Assembly: GCA_022316685.1 (NCBI GenBank)
Contig: JAKJHU010000026.1
Location: forward strand, 2,426,001 to 2,490,000
From: Progne subis subis
Lineage: Eukaryota; Chordata; Aves; Passeriformes; Hirundinidae
Reading direction: 5' to 3'
Length of the DNA: 64,000 bases
Below, in pieces: positions 14,303 through 27,151 of this stretch. The number at the start of each line of letters is the position of its first letter. Within the stretch, counting starts at the first letter, position 1. Both the position numbers and the translations under genes were made by a program. A model generated the notes under the pieces. That model did not search any database, was not told the origin of the DNA, and saw only the letters and a list, made by a program, of their open reading frames with translations.

Positions 14303-14436
14303 ATAGAATCACAGAATATTTTGAGTTTGAATGGCCCCATAAGGATCATAAGGCCCAACTTTTAAGTGAGTAGGGATTGAACCTACAACTTTTGCATTAT
14401 TAGCACAATGCTCTATCCAGCTGAGCTAACCTGATG
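14303..14436 (-). mobile_element. tRNA-Ile-derived SINE with CR1-like 3' tail (TguSINE1-like)
   Basis: Read on the minus strand, the element opens with a tRNA-like head. A box (TTAGCTCAGCTGG) lies near 14419-14430, a loop CTAATAA with anticodon AAT at 14397-14403, and a B box (GGTTCAATCCC) at 14373-14383. These are the diagnostic positions of tRNA-Ile(AAT). The head is followed by the end typical of CR1 3' UTRs ('atgatccttatggggcc') and an ATTCTGTGATTCTAT tail at 14303-14320. A tRNA-Ile head fused to a CR1 tail is the layout described for zebra finch TguSINE1, mobilised in trans by CR1. This is not a functional tRNA gene: the acceptor stem is absent. Family naming is from memory. Confidence 0.85.
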
Positions 14437-15617
14437 ATCTTCTGTAAAGCCTGCTCACCTGTCAGTGCCAGTCTTTTTGTCAAAAAAACATGATACATTC
14501 CTTGTGCTGTGGATGACAGATAAATGGTAAAAATGGACTAAAATTACTGTGTTTGGCGAGGTAAGGATTTCTTGGAGAACTGATGCCATAGGAACTGTTG
14601 TTGACCTCCTGCTCTCCTGTGCCCTCTCATTCTCTGGAGTAATACATGTGAAAGACAGGCTACAGGACAACACTGCAGGCTTCCCTGCAGAAGCTAAATT
14701 AGCAGAAAAAGGATGAGAATTCTCTCTTAACCTGGAAACTGCAAAGCAGATGGGGAACTTGTTAACAAAAGGAGAAGAAATCCATTTCTCCATCTCACTT
14801 TGTCCATTTTGTCACACCCAAAATCAGTTTTCTTTCTACAATGTCATGCAGAGTCTTTACACCTGGAACAACAGGATCATATGTAAAGATGTTGTTATTT
14901 ATTGTGCAGCAAGTGATGCTGTGATCCAGGTATTTGCTCTGCTTTATTACTTTATTTCATTCTCTAGGAAAATATTCATCTCTTCTCTGTGTGGATGAGC
15001 ACAGATGAAAACTGGTGTTTAGTATTCTGCTTAGCTTCCTTTATAGTGGCTAGTAACTCATTTCATGGGCATGCTGGTGCAATCAGACCAAAAGAAAAGT
15101 ACATAGAAGCAAAGTAAGAAAATGTAAACCAGAGTCATCTATAGCTATTTTAGCATCTCTTCTGCTTTGCATGCTGACTATTCAGGTATACTGTCAAATT
15201 CACATTCAGTTTAATCACTTCCCTCTTTATTTCAGAGGAATTCCTAATTTGTGATACCAATACTCCCTGGGGTAGAAGAGAGACAAGACACTTCAGTTTA
15301 TCATCACAATGGTTCAGTGTATCTTCCATTTCAGCTACCTAATCTTGCTCTGAGCAGTGGATTTTTATTGTGGTGCTCAGGGGCAACATGTTTGATAGAT
15401 CTGGAAGTTGCAAGGATTCCTCCAAACGAGAGATTTCAGATTGAAGAAAACATTTTGTTCAACTTGAAAAGGGAATGTTTTAATTTTAAGATTTTCCATG
15501 TAATTTTTGTTAGATATTTACATCTCTTGGGGCTGTTTTCCCTCAATTATCTGTGTGCTATAGCTTCAGGAAAGTGGATTACTCTCTGGGGAAATGTTCA
15601 CAGCATCAAGCCTGTCT
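14437..15617. other. Non-coding DNA, no feature recognised
   Basis: AT-rich sequence without a recognisable gene or repeat. The longest open frames (about 110-120 codons, at 14455-14793 minus and 15251-15619 plus) lack similarity to any family I know and show no splice context that would favour a real exon. Confidence 0.5.
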
Positions 15618-15732
15618 GAGTCCAGGATGTGTTTGGACAACACTTTCAGGCACATGCTGTGATTCTTGGATTGCCAATTCTTGACCAGGGTCCCTTCCAA
15701 CTGCGCATGTTCTATGATTCTGTCATTCTATG
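15618..15732 (+). mobile_element. CR1 3' end fragment
   Basis: The segment has the order typical of a CR1 3' UTR: 'gtttggacaacactttcagg', then 'gggtcccttccaactg', then the octamer tail 'ttctatgattctgtcattct'. Only the last ~110 bases remain. A 3'-end-only copy is what very short 5'-truncated CR1 insertions leave. A SINE that uses a CR1 tail is an alternative, but no tRNA-like head is visible upstream. Confidence 0.8.
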
Positions 15733-16039
15733 CAGCACTGTAAACTAAAAAGCAGTCAAACAAAATTAAATTAGATGTTCTTTGCTTACACCCCAGAGGA
15801 AAAAAAGACATCCGTTGTGCTGCACAGGAGTAAGAGAAAACAGACGTAATTTCCAGAGGTTCCTACTGAGCCCTCAGTTGGAGCTCTCAGCCAGCCAGCC
15901 CTTTGGGAAGGTATGTCAGACCTGGACATAACCACAGCCTTACTGAGCAAAGAGCAACAGGGAAAACCAGCAACATCCAAATACACAATCAAAAACCCTG
16001 CTGCCTCTGGGCACCCCAGTAAAGCAAAACTCTTCTCTT

Positions 16040-16830
16040 AAGCTTTTGCGTGACTATCCTTCTTGCTAAGCTGTTGCTGTTGCTGTGTGTTATTTGTTTT
16101 CATATTGTATTTTATGTTACTTGTTTTTATATTGGGTTTTATGTTACAATGGTTTGTTCTGTACTCCCCTGTTCTCCTGGAAAATGTTATGTCCCAAGGT
16201 TTGTCCCTGCCCCCCTTCCCTGTCCATCCCCCCACACTCCTCCCAGTCCCCTCCCACGGGCCCTGTCTGCCATTCAGCTGTTCCTCCCGGTTCCTGGAGA
16301 GTTCGGGTAAAGACATCGAATGATAGGACAAGAGCCGAGGAGGTTCCTCCCTTTATGTTCCCATTGGTTTCTTTAAATGTCCCTCCAACCGTGTTCCACT
16401 CCCACCTTATCCCTCATTGGGTGTTGGTTTGTCCCCTCCTTTAGCCCCTCCCCTGTATGTAAGCCTGGACATGAGGCCTGGGCTGGGACTTGGCCTGAGC
16501 TGCACAACAGAGGCAGGCATCTGAACAGGAGGAAATAAAGACAGAATAAAGGCCTTGGACTCGCCCTCACACTAAGTCTGACTCCTTTCCTCCACCACAG
16601 ACGGGGTCTCTCTCTTGTGATAAGGGGGAAAAGTCCCTTCACTGCTTCCCAGGTTTTTAGGACCCCGGGGAGTTTTCCTGTCTTGCAGTCTCAAGCTAGC
16701 CTGGGCAAAACGGAGCCAGTGGCTCCAAAAGAGACAAGAGACACTAAACTATATATTGTATGCTGCTCTTCAGCCATGCTCAATAAAAATTCTTCAACGA
16801 TTCTCTTCAACAATTCTCTTCCTGCAGGAG
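16040..16830 (+). mobile_element. LTR-like block, probably an endogenous retrovirus solo or partial LTR
   Basis: The block has LTR architecture in + orientation. A T/G-rich 5' part contains two repeats ending 'ttttatgttac'. A C/T-rich region is followed by a TATA-like TATGTAAG at 16456-16463, two AATAAA signals at 16534-16539 and 16545-16550, and a C/T-rich U5-like stretch. A second TATA-like run (TATATATT, 16750-16757) and AATAAA (16782-16787) follow, so two LTR pieces may be joined. I could not find clean TG...CA ends or a target-site duplication, and no gag, pol or env homology is visible. Boundaries are approximate; similar-looking sequence may continue to about 17200. Confidence 0.5.
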
Positions 16831-17200
16831 GAGGTTCTTGGTGGTGCTGTTGGAATTCTAGAAACTTAAATTTAACATTTTAGTATGTAATAATACATAC
16901 AAGTCAAGATGGAGGATTTTGGGTGCTAAGTCCTTCTTCTTCACCTTCTTCTTCCTTTTTCTTTATGGGTATAGGTGGTTTTCTGTAATTGAGTGAAAAA
17001 GGTCCAGATTGCAGGCCTTGGGTGGTCATTATTGGGTCAAAACCATAAATAATATAGGTAACATCTAGTTATTGGGGGATTATCACTTAAATAAACATTT
17101 CAGGTCTGAACTTGAGCTTGCCATTTCCCGAGTGTTATTAATCCTGACCTAGGCAAAGAAGAACAGAAGCCAATACCCTCATATGGCACTACTCCTGACT

Positions 17201-20200
17201 TCTGGGATTTAAGAATAGAAGAGGAAAACCAACTGCAAAGGTGCCATATGAGCTGTGCCAGAACTGTTAGTGCTCAGATGTGCCAAGTAGTGGAGGGGAT
17301 GGGGAGTTATAGCTTTGAGTCCTTCTTCTGTACTTTTATGAACTGATCTAGACTTAGTCACCCTGCAGGTTTTGACCCTGTTTGGGCACAGGAAACATGT
17401 CATTCATCTCCTGTTTCAAGCACGAACAGCAGAGTGCCCAATTTTAGGGCTTTGCAGTTGTAGCGCAAACATTTCTGCAAAACAGATCTGGCTGACCAGG
17501 CCAAACCCACATGTACATCAGCAGGGGCTTGTGCCCATGCCAAAAGAGTCTTTAGTCACTGATTGACATATCATTAACCACTGAGATTTCAGTCACAGGC
17601 ATGACATCAAATTCTTACTTCTTCAAGTACACAGTAAATGCAGCTACAGTAGACAATTTGATGTAATTTTAATTTCTTTCTAGTAATTCTCACACACTGG
17701 CTATCATGGACTTGTCAACTTTAAAAAAATGTCAAGTTGGATACTAATTATTATATCCTCAGTAGGAAGGGACTATAAAATAGGTAGTGTTATATAGAAC
17801 AATATACTGGAGTAGAATTAAATAAAAAAAGAGAACTATTTCTACATTTTAATCTTTATAGTATTAATAATTGATTTTGACCTTAAACTTTGGGGAATAT
17901 AATTACAGTCCTAATTGGGAATACTTGCCAAAAAGTGGTTCCCTATACATATAAGAAAATGTTACATAATGTATCTTTTCTTTTTCACATATGTGAAGAT
18001 ACAACGTTTGGAGGAAGCAGGCATCTATCACTGCTGCAGTACAGGAACATTTGTGATGGGTCCTTCAAGAGCTGGGAACGGAATGTGCACCATGCTGGAA
18101 AGAACAAACTGATGATATCAATGTTAATTTCCATTTTTTGCCACTCATAAAATGGACATAGTACCTTGCTGGTTTAGACAATTTGGAGATTTCCAAATCC
18201 AAATTTCCTTAACCATATTTTCGTAACCTCGCACAGATAATATGATGTTAAGACCACTGGCTATGTCAAATTTAAGAGTTAAAAATACATCATGTGTTAT
18301 ATTTATTACTAAAGAAAGGCAATTAAGAGCTGGTTGCAGGGTTTACTGAGAGGTAACAGCCATGGCTGCTTCAGGCATATAAAAGAAGCTGCCTTCAGGG
18401 AAGGTAATGATGCAGTTCCTGTTGTCTCTAAACTAATACACAAAGCATACAGATTCAGATCAAAGAGGAAAGGATGGAGAACCTGGCACCACTATAAACC
18501 TTCTGGACAAAGGTTTGCCTTGTTGTTAAAGCTATATATTTTGTAAATATATCAGAAGAGTATGAAGAAGAAGACATGTTATGAGGGGCAAGGACAGGCC
18601 TTCTGTAAACCAAGCTTGTTTTCACGTCAATGTATCATCAGTTAATATTCCCAACTAAGCATAATCATAGAAAGAAAAAAAATAATGTAAACACTAATGC
18701 CTTCAACATCTTTAAGATTCAGTTACATGTTAAAGCATTCATCAAAGGGAAAAAATTTATGTCATTTCTTCAGCGCCTTTTTGTTCTGAAAACTTGCTAT
18801 CAGCTGTCCTTCCCTGTTCATTCAGTTTTAATGAAATAATCCACAAGAAGAATGGAAATACCTTTCTGAAATCCACAGTATGAAGACATTCGCCTAAAAG
18901 GAATAAAACATATGTATAAAAGATTCTCTAATTCTTCTCAAGGCTTATAAACTTTGAATTTACCTGATTAAGATAGTATATGCAGACTCTGTGCAACAGA
19001 AGTTTCCTATAAATTTCTCATTTAAAGACAAGTACTAAGTACTTCTTCTCAGCGGATCCAAATCTGGGTGAAATCATCCTGCAGCCATGTGGAAGTCGGT
19101 GGTGAAATGCAACTGCACTTGGAGCTGAGAAGCAGGAAAGTAAATTAGGGGTTTGGTTTAGGGTATCCAAGCTGCTCTCAAAGTAATGTACCCTGCCTTT
19201 AATTTCTGTAGCGAAAAATGACTGTCAGCCTCCACACCTTTAGAAAGTCAGTCTCCAAAGCCTCTGTCAAGGGATTCCTATAAAAATTTCATTAGCCTAA
19301 AAACTCGCAAGCTTCTGCTTTAAAATACGGGTCCATGAATTCAGACTCTACAGTCTTGTCCTTCCCACATGTGGCAGCTCATATCAAACACTTTGCAAGG
19401 GTTTTGCACTTAGGCATGATTGGTAACAATCCCTACTCCCAGTTAGGTAATACAGTTTAGTAATACTTTTTCTTTTTAAAAGAAGCTGCTACTTACTAAC
19501 ATGCAAGTACATCCTTGGGCAGAGAAGCGCTCCCTGCCCTTTGGCATGGGACATCTCATCTTTCAACACACGCAGCTGGCAATGCTTGCTCCTGTCAGCA
19601 CAGGCAGCTCTTGCCATACAGATCTTGCCACTCTTCAAGGCCTGAGTATGATAAATTTTTTATTTTTTCCCCACAAAGTTTTAGTGCAAAGAGCAAACTT
19701 TGCAATTTGCTATAACCCTTGGAGAAGCAGACTGAACTGTTTGAAAAATCAATTAAGTGCTGTGTTTGTGCAGAGAAAAGAAGGAGCAGTGTTTGAAAAG
19801 GGCTTCTCTCTCTTGGCACCAGCAGCATGTGTCAGACACTGGCCAGAAAGAGAGATTTTAATTCCCTGTCTTAGCAAAGAGAAATGGAGGTAAGCCTAGG
19901 AGACAAAAGATAGATGTGAAGGCAGGGCAACGTGGCTGGCAGAGAAGAGCAGCAGCATAGCACAACCTGCGTGGGGATGTTGGGCTCTTTTCCAGTTCGT
20001 TTTTTCTTTCCTACTGATTATGCCCCCACAGATCAGGCAGGTACAGCTGGGCTCTTTTCCATGGTCTTCTGCTTTGAAAGAAAATTTTCACTAGTCTTCA
20101 TGGTCTGCAACAGCAGGTGGTTGTGGGATGCAAACCAGGGTGCAGGCTGGTTGGAGCCACACAGCATATCTGGCACTGGCTTCTCCTCCTGCCAAGTTTC

Positions 20201-22639
20201 TGCAGTCCCACTATACCATGGGAACAGCCTGCATGTAGTCTTTGATTCTGCAGTACAAACAAAGCACTCTTTATTCATGTGGAGAAGGAAAGTGAGCTCA
20301 TATGAGCCACTGGCTGAGAATGCTCATATGGTCTAATGCCTGTACAGCTCCCACCTCACACATCTGCTCCTCTGCTCCCTGGATATAGGGAACACAGGGA
20401 CCAGGCTTCCAAGTGAGACACACCACAGCTGCGGTAACATGTGCACCAGGATTCACATTTGAAGGCAGACACAATGGGCACTAGATCTTGGTTTGCAAAA
20501 GGAGGAATATGAGGGTTGGTCTCTGGATTGATGTGGTTCTCCAATGGTTTTGTCCCAACTCGTACCTTTGAGGTCAAATGTAACAGATGATGCTGAATTT
20601 GGACTCTGAATTCCCAACACTTGCAATGTTGGCAGCTACTCAGACTTAGTTTTAATTTTAATTCCTCTCCATTTTATGTCATTTCCTGAAAATGGCACCT
20701 TTGGTAATGTTGGAGAGGTAATATTATTTCAGCTGTTCTTTCCAGCCTATTAGAAAAGTTATGTTAAATTAAAATTAGTAGTAGCCTAAATTAAGACTGA
20801 GATTCAGCCACCAACCAGCTAAAAGCATTTCTCACCAATATACTGAAGAAGCAATTAATTCTACCATGTGCATCCAAGGGCACAGCTAAAATGTCATCCA
20901 TATATGGAAGAATTCCTAAGATGCAACTTTTTATTGTTTCTTGTTGCCATGTGAATGCAGACACATACTTACCAAAACCAGGAAGAATTGAGGAGATGAT
21001 GTCAAACAAAGGAGACTAAACAGACAAAACTTAAATAAATGCAGTCCTATTTCTAAAAATAAAGTGCAGTAGTATTGCCACTTTCAAATAATAAAGAGAA
21101 ATCTCTATAGTACAGTAAAAAGGAGACTCTCCAAATCACTGTGCTTTAAGAAAAGTGTAGACACACAATAATTCTGTTTCCAAAACAGGGTGCCCAGAAA
21201 AGATCTTACAGTCTTTGGTTAGCATTTCTCCAAATGTTCACAAAGCCCAACTCACAGGGTACTGAAGCATCTGAAATACCACCTGATCAGAAGTGGTGGG
21301 ATCTTGTGACCTCTGAAAATATATCCTCAGTACTTTTTTTTCTAATATTAAACTTGTAATATGAGATGAAACATATCTGTTTATCACTCAGTTACTATTT
21401 GCTGGTGCCTTGCATCTCCTCTTGGGGCATCACAGGATACTCATGTGGCTCAAGCATAAATGATTTTTTTTCCTCACAGTGAGAAAGTGAGATAACATAG
21501 GAGTTATCATCTCCAGCTTATATATTCTTTTAGAAAATACTCATTCTGGAGGAATATATAAATATATATAATACATATGTGCCTGTAATCAATGCTGTAG
21601 ATAAAGACAGACTCCCTTGAACCTGAGATTGGGCTCTGAGGGTCTTTTACCCCCTTTCTATCAGCTTTTTCTTAATTCTTCCCTCCTGCTTATATTACTG
21701 CTCTGAGTTAATGAAGCAAAATGTAGAAGACTTTGCATGATAGTATATGATTTTTCTGATACAATATGTAGAGGATTTCAGCAAGAAACCTATAAATATC
21801 TTCATGATTGTGCTGGCATGCAGATTCTTCCTAACAGGTTAAAATCATTTGGATAAACTTCCTTGATGCTTTCACAAAAAGAAATTCCAGGGGATGTTCA
21901 GGAAACTCGATCAGTGAGTTGGCTGTTGCTGCCGAGCTACTTTGTATAACCAACACACGGATAAATGGCACACTTCAAAGGATCAATGTTTTTGTAAAGG
22001 AAGTCACGTCTCAAAAATCTCTTGTAAGTTTTGAAGCTGCAGTCTGATTTAGTCTTCCTGTATTTCCAGAGAGCTCTTAAGGAAAGGAGCTGGCCTTTGC
22101 ATACAAGGGAAGATAACTCCATAGATAATTAAATAGTTAATATACAAGGATAGGAGAAAAAGGTTGGTTTTAGTTATGGAGAGGGACATCAGCAGCACAT
22201 TATGGTGAAATGTGATAAGGCTGATGTGATGAGACAGGCTGGTCAGCACAGTCACAAAGAAATTGGAAGGGCAGAAGCAGCAAGGTGAGAAAATCCTTCA
22301 ATTATGTCAGTTTTTAGAGGACAGGAAGAATGAATTGCATATAGCCCTTATTGGACTGAGTGACTGGAATTTCAAATGAAGGAGGAAATTCAATTTTAGT
22401 TCAGTATTAAGTGGTGTTCATGAAAATGCACGCTCCCAATTTAAATATTAACCAATGGATTCTGAACAGACTGTTATAACTCACAAGTAAGAATTTACTC
22501 ATTAATGTGTGGATACATCAGTAACTTTCAGAAAGCAAGGATGGTGTTGCAAGTTACAAGCAAGGATATAGAAGACATTATATTAGTGTGTCTCTGAATA
22601 CTTCCATGGCACACCCCCATTATAGATGTGTACATAGAT
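17201..22639. other. AT-rich non-coding DNA, no feature recognised
   Basis: About 5.4 kb in which I see no gene, RNA gene or assignable repeat. Open frames near 19501-19893 and 19932-20336 on the + strand reach 130-134 codons but overlap other frames and resemble nothing known. A short AT microsatellite-like run lies near 21550-21575. Confidence 0.5.
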
Positions 22640-23200
22640 GTATAGTTCTGCACCTTCAACTCAAAAAGGGTGAAACAAAATTAGAAGAGGTCTAGTGAAA
22701 GTTACTAAGGTGTGGAAGATCTTCCCCACTAAGACCAGGACTCATCAGTTTGGGAAAGGGATAATGAGAGAGACTGAGTCCTAAAAATCCAGTGCCATGG
22801 AGATGGTGAGGTTGTATTGACCCTTTGGCTGTTCTCCCAAGAGAAGAATTGGTGAGCATGCCAGATTAGAAGTAAGGAGACTTCAAATAAAAGGAAAAGG
22901 AAGTATCTCCTCATCCAATGTAAAGCTAAATGTTTGCAAGAAATCCCTTGCCAAGGAGAGGTGTGGGCACTGCTGGTGTACACACATTCAAAAACAGCCA
23001 AGCATTCCCAGAAGTGTATCCATCAAAGGGCATCACATACAAAACCTGCAACATCTGCTTCTGGAAGCCAATAAACTGCAAATTGCTAAAGGATGGAAAA
23101 GTATTCTGGGAATGTCTCACAACATGAGTGCACTGCCACACTCTTTTCCAGGTATTAGCTGTTAGTCTGGCTGTACCCCTGGTATAATCCTGCAGAACTA
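22640..23200 (+). mobile_element. Old CR1-like LINE fragment (end of ORF2 and 3' UTR)
   Basis: The landmarks of the ORF2 C-terminus of an ancient sauropsid CR1-type LINE occur in the correct order in + orientation. These are a tract like 'atcagtttgggaaaggg' (the 'LFSLEK' region), an 'ataaaaggaaaaggaagtat' tract, 'aaatcccttgccaagg' (the 'LPREV' region), and later 'ttttccaggtattagctgtt' in the 3' UTR. The match is heavily diverged and all frames are broken. The family could be an early CR1 or an L3-like clade. I am confident of repeat origin only at a moderate level. Confidence 0.5.
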
Positions 23201-23740
23201 TTACACCATCTTCTGCCTTGGCAGAAGCCAGGCCCCTTACAAGTTTCTCTAAGGATATCACAGAGGTTTATTGCTCTAATTCCTTTGTTTCAGTTTTGCA
23301 TGACAATGTAAACCAGAAAACAAATTTTAAAAAAGCTATTATTTTGGCTTTTAGCATAAAATAAATAATCCCAAAACTCTTAACCTTCATTTTCCTCAGT
23401 ATTTGTGAAATGCCAAAAGCTTTGCAGCGGCAGAGTCACTCATTAGCCACACATTGACTTTCTCCAGTGTGCAGTTCTGCACTGTTTGTGTATGCAGCAC
23501 ACAAACTACACACAGCAGGTGTTGTGTGCAGCTCTTTCCTAATATGTTTGGATGCGATGCTTCTAATTAGTTATCCTTGCAAACAGAGTGGGAAAATGTG
23601 GTAAATATGGTCATGTGGGCTAACTACCTAATAGCCCAATTAAGCTATTGTTCTGTGGGATCTGGCTGGAAGTTGCTGTCCTGTGTGAAATAGAAACAGT
23701 TTATATATTCTTTTTTAAGGGCAGCCCATTGTGGCTTTTG

Positions 23741-23764
23741 AAAAAAAAAAAAAAAAAAAAAAAA
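23741..23764. repeat. A homopolymer, 24 bases
   Basis: Uninterrupted A run followed by 'gaaaga'. No retroposon body or processed gene could be recognised upstream. Confidence 0.9.
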
Positions 23765-26700
23765 GAAAGATAGTTCAAGCATATTTGTGCAGACTGCTAT
23801 GTATTTTGCATATACAGTTAAGCCTTAATGGTTGCAAAAAATATTTGGTACCACTAATTAATGTCAAAGCTGCAGCTGGATGTATTCAAGAGTGGTCTAA
23901 AGATCATACTAAGATCTGAAGGTCTGAGCTTTTGAGAATCAACAACCTCACCTAAAGGGTTCAGCCAATACCCTCTGTATCAGTCTTGAGATGTCAACAA
24001 TGAAAAAAATGAATGCTGACTAAGTTTCCCACCATGAAATATTTTCATCTACCTGAAGTTTGCTATCCTTATCTGGATTCTTGTAACACAGTTCTCATAC
24101 ACAACAAGCTGTTTCTCTAGAGAACCTGATGGGCAAGCTCCCACTCATGAATAAGCTGACTCAGCACTGTGATGTTAGAAAACAGGCCCAGCAGGCTCAT
24201 TTAAATCAGGTGTCAGTCCATTTGAAGCTTTTCAGTCCATAATTTAGACAAACACAGGTGAACAAAGAACAAATATCTGAGCTTCACCTGATGCAAACCT
24301 CGATGTCACATGTCAAGTACTGGCAACCTGTGATCTGCTCTAGTGTTAGTCCTGCAGAGGCTGAGCTGCAGCTCCAGTTGAACTTGCGTCTGCTTGGAAC
24401 TGTGCTAAGCCCTGCTGGTGTCCCAGAGAGCTGCCCTTTGGAACCTGGGGGGCTGTGCTGGGGCACTTGTGCCAGATGGTGCCTATGTATAGCACAGAAA
24501 AAGTTGACGTGGAATCTGGCTTGAGCTACTAAAACCCTAAATATGCCTCACTTTAAAATAAACATCTGATATGAATAACATCTAAATTGAGGGCCTAATC
24601 CAAACACAGTATCAAATAGTGGTCTAATCCTATGGCTATTCTCAATTACTGAAAAGTCAGGATACATCCTTGTCTGGGACGCTATATTGGAAAGTCTAGG
24701 ATTTCTTTTGTAACCCTTGAGACTAGATAGCTCCAGGCAAAGGAACTTTCAAATAGCAACTCCAAAATTGCCAAAAGCATACTATTGCTAGCTAGCTTCA
24801 CTTGACTCTATATAAGCAGTGATGATGACCTAGCTTGTGGCTTGGCATAATTTTAGAGAACATGGCAGACAATAGAGGAAAATCTGCCAACACTAATATC
24901 ACATTTCTAAGAACTGTCTAAGCATTATTAGTTCAAATTAATTTTATGGGGTAAATGAAATTTTACCTAATAAGTACCATTCTCATGAAAGAAGCAGTGG
25001 ATTAAAAATGACTGGTAGAAATCATGTGGAATTTTAAAAAGTTCTTGCTGCTAAATTCTCCCCCTCCCTTCAACTAGACTTGATGGTATCTCCCCAGGGT
25101 AAAAAAAATAGATGTGACTTGGTGGAGAGGGTATGACTCCCATTCATGTTTGCAGAATTTTCACTTCAGACTAAATGTGTGCAGGAGTTCCTATTTCCTT
25201 CAGTCAAGCTGTATTAGATGCCACTCAGAAGTGCTTGCATGAAGAAATATATTTGTTAACCACAACCTGCTGTTGCATGTCCCTCCTTAACTGGACTCAC
25301 TACATTTTGAAAGGTTTAGTTTGATTTCCCTTTGAATTCTAAACTCTTTGTGGAAAAGTATCTTGGTGTGGCATATTTGACTTCAGAGGCTTAGTCACAC
25401 TCTGATACAGTGGCTAAAGGTTTTAAGATTGTATCTTAAAAATCAGACAAAATTGAAGCCTTTTTGCTTATGAAGCTAAAGAAAAAATTTATGCTATTAA
25501 CTGGGAGAATGACAAGATAAACAGAAATTAAGGAAAAAAAAAAGAAAAAAAAAAAGAAAACCCAGTGCAAATGCCATTTGAATGTAAGTATTTTATTCAT
25601 GTTTGTTCTCAAAAGTGCGAAACCAGAGTTCATGTAGTGTGAGCTCTGTTCACCAAGGTTATGAATTCTCTTGCACAAGCAGCTATTTAAAATACACAAG
25701 GCAGAGGAATAGTCTGATGAAAATGTGAAACTCTGAGGAACTGAACTGTTCCCTAAAAATTCTTCCTTTGCATGGACTTTTCATTATAAATCTGAGAAGA
25801 CAAATTTTGCTTCCTTGTCTGTAGCTAATGGCTTCCTGCCAGCACTCATGGTATTTCTGACATATTTAAAATACCAATTATTTGAAGTAAAGGCAACCCT
25901 CTGCCCTTCTAAAACTTTTAGCTTAGCACATAGGGAGTGAAGTTGAAAAGCAGATGGTGAAACTAGGAAACTGAATGCTGCTACTTGCTTGAATATAATG
26001 TCATCTAACTCTAGAATTGTGAATTTTGTGGGGATTCATTTATTTTGTGTTTCTTTTTTTTTATTTCTTTTCTTTTCCTTCTGTGGAATTCATCTGGAGT
26101 CTGTATTTTTGCTTAAAGGAGAAACCTAGAGAGCTGTAAATCAACCTAGCCCATGTTTTCTTAAAACGTAAACAGTATATGGCATGCTCCAGTTCCTGCT
26201 AGAAGTCTCTTAAACTAACAAGCCATTTGAGTCAATCATTGTAATAGCTTAAGGGAAGTGCATGGCCTGCACAGTCCTTCCGCTTTCCTGCAGAGTCAGT
26301 TTTCTTTTAAAAATGAGTTTTTGGCACCCACAACCCTTCTAGACAAGTAAACATATTTTTCTAGGAAAACACTTATTCAATATAAATTATCCTTTCATTT
26401 GACACCCTTCAAAATTATATATCCACTTGCTGTAAAATTGCTATTTTTGTCTTTACTTAAAGAAACTGCTCATGTGAATAAGGATTTACATATGTATTCC
26501 TTCACACCTAAAATGGCTTTAGCCTTAGGACTGCTCCACATTTACCTGGCTGAGCATCTCTGTGCTTCCATCTCTGCATCTGGAAACAAATCGGTGTAAG
26601 AGGATGTGAGGAGCACAGGAATAAGATGAGATCAAACACCCTTGCTAATGCACTTAGTTCACTGTGGGTCTCACTGTCAGATCACTTAACTGAAGAACCT

Positions 26701-27119
26701 GTGGGCAACTGAAAGCTGAAATCCTGATCTGAAGCCACTTTCTGCACAGACTGCACTGTAGGACACCCATCTCTGTCAGAACTGTGAGCTACTTTTTCTT
26801 CCTGGTGTACAAGGCAGTACAAACTTCTGTATTAGGGACAAAACCACCTTTGCCATTTAGAAAAGAAAAAAAAAAAAAAAAAACAGGGAGAGCAAAGGGA
26901 CATAAGAAATTTAAAGAGGAATACTTCAGCTTCTGGGGAATGCTGCATCCATCCAGATGACATGAACTGTCATCCTCCCTCTTACAGTATTTGTACAAGG
27001 AATTCTGTTCATCAGCCATACCTTTTTTATTCACTGGGTCTATCAATACTTCCTCTATTAGCCTTAACATAAACTGGATCGAGTGTCATGATTTCCAGTA
27101 ATATCCACAAGGTCTTTCT

Positions 27120-27151
<32 letters not shown>

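Noticed and set aside
14373..14431. A functional tRNA-Ile gene
   Set aside because: The A and B boxes and anticodon loop are present, but the acceptor stem is missing and the sequence runs directly into a CR1-type tail, so it is a SINE head.
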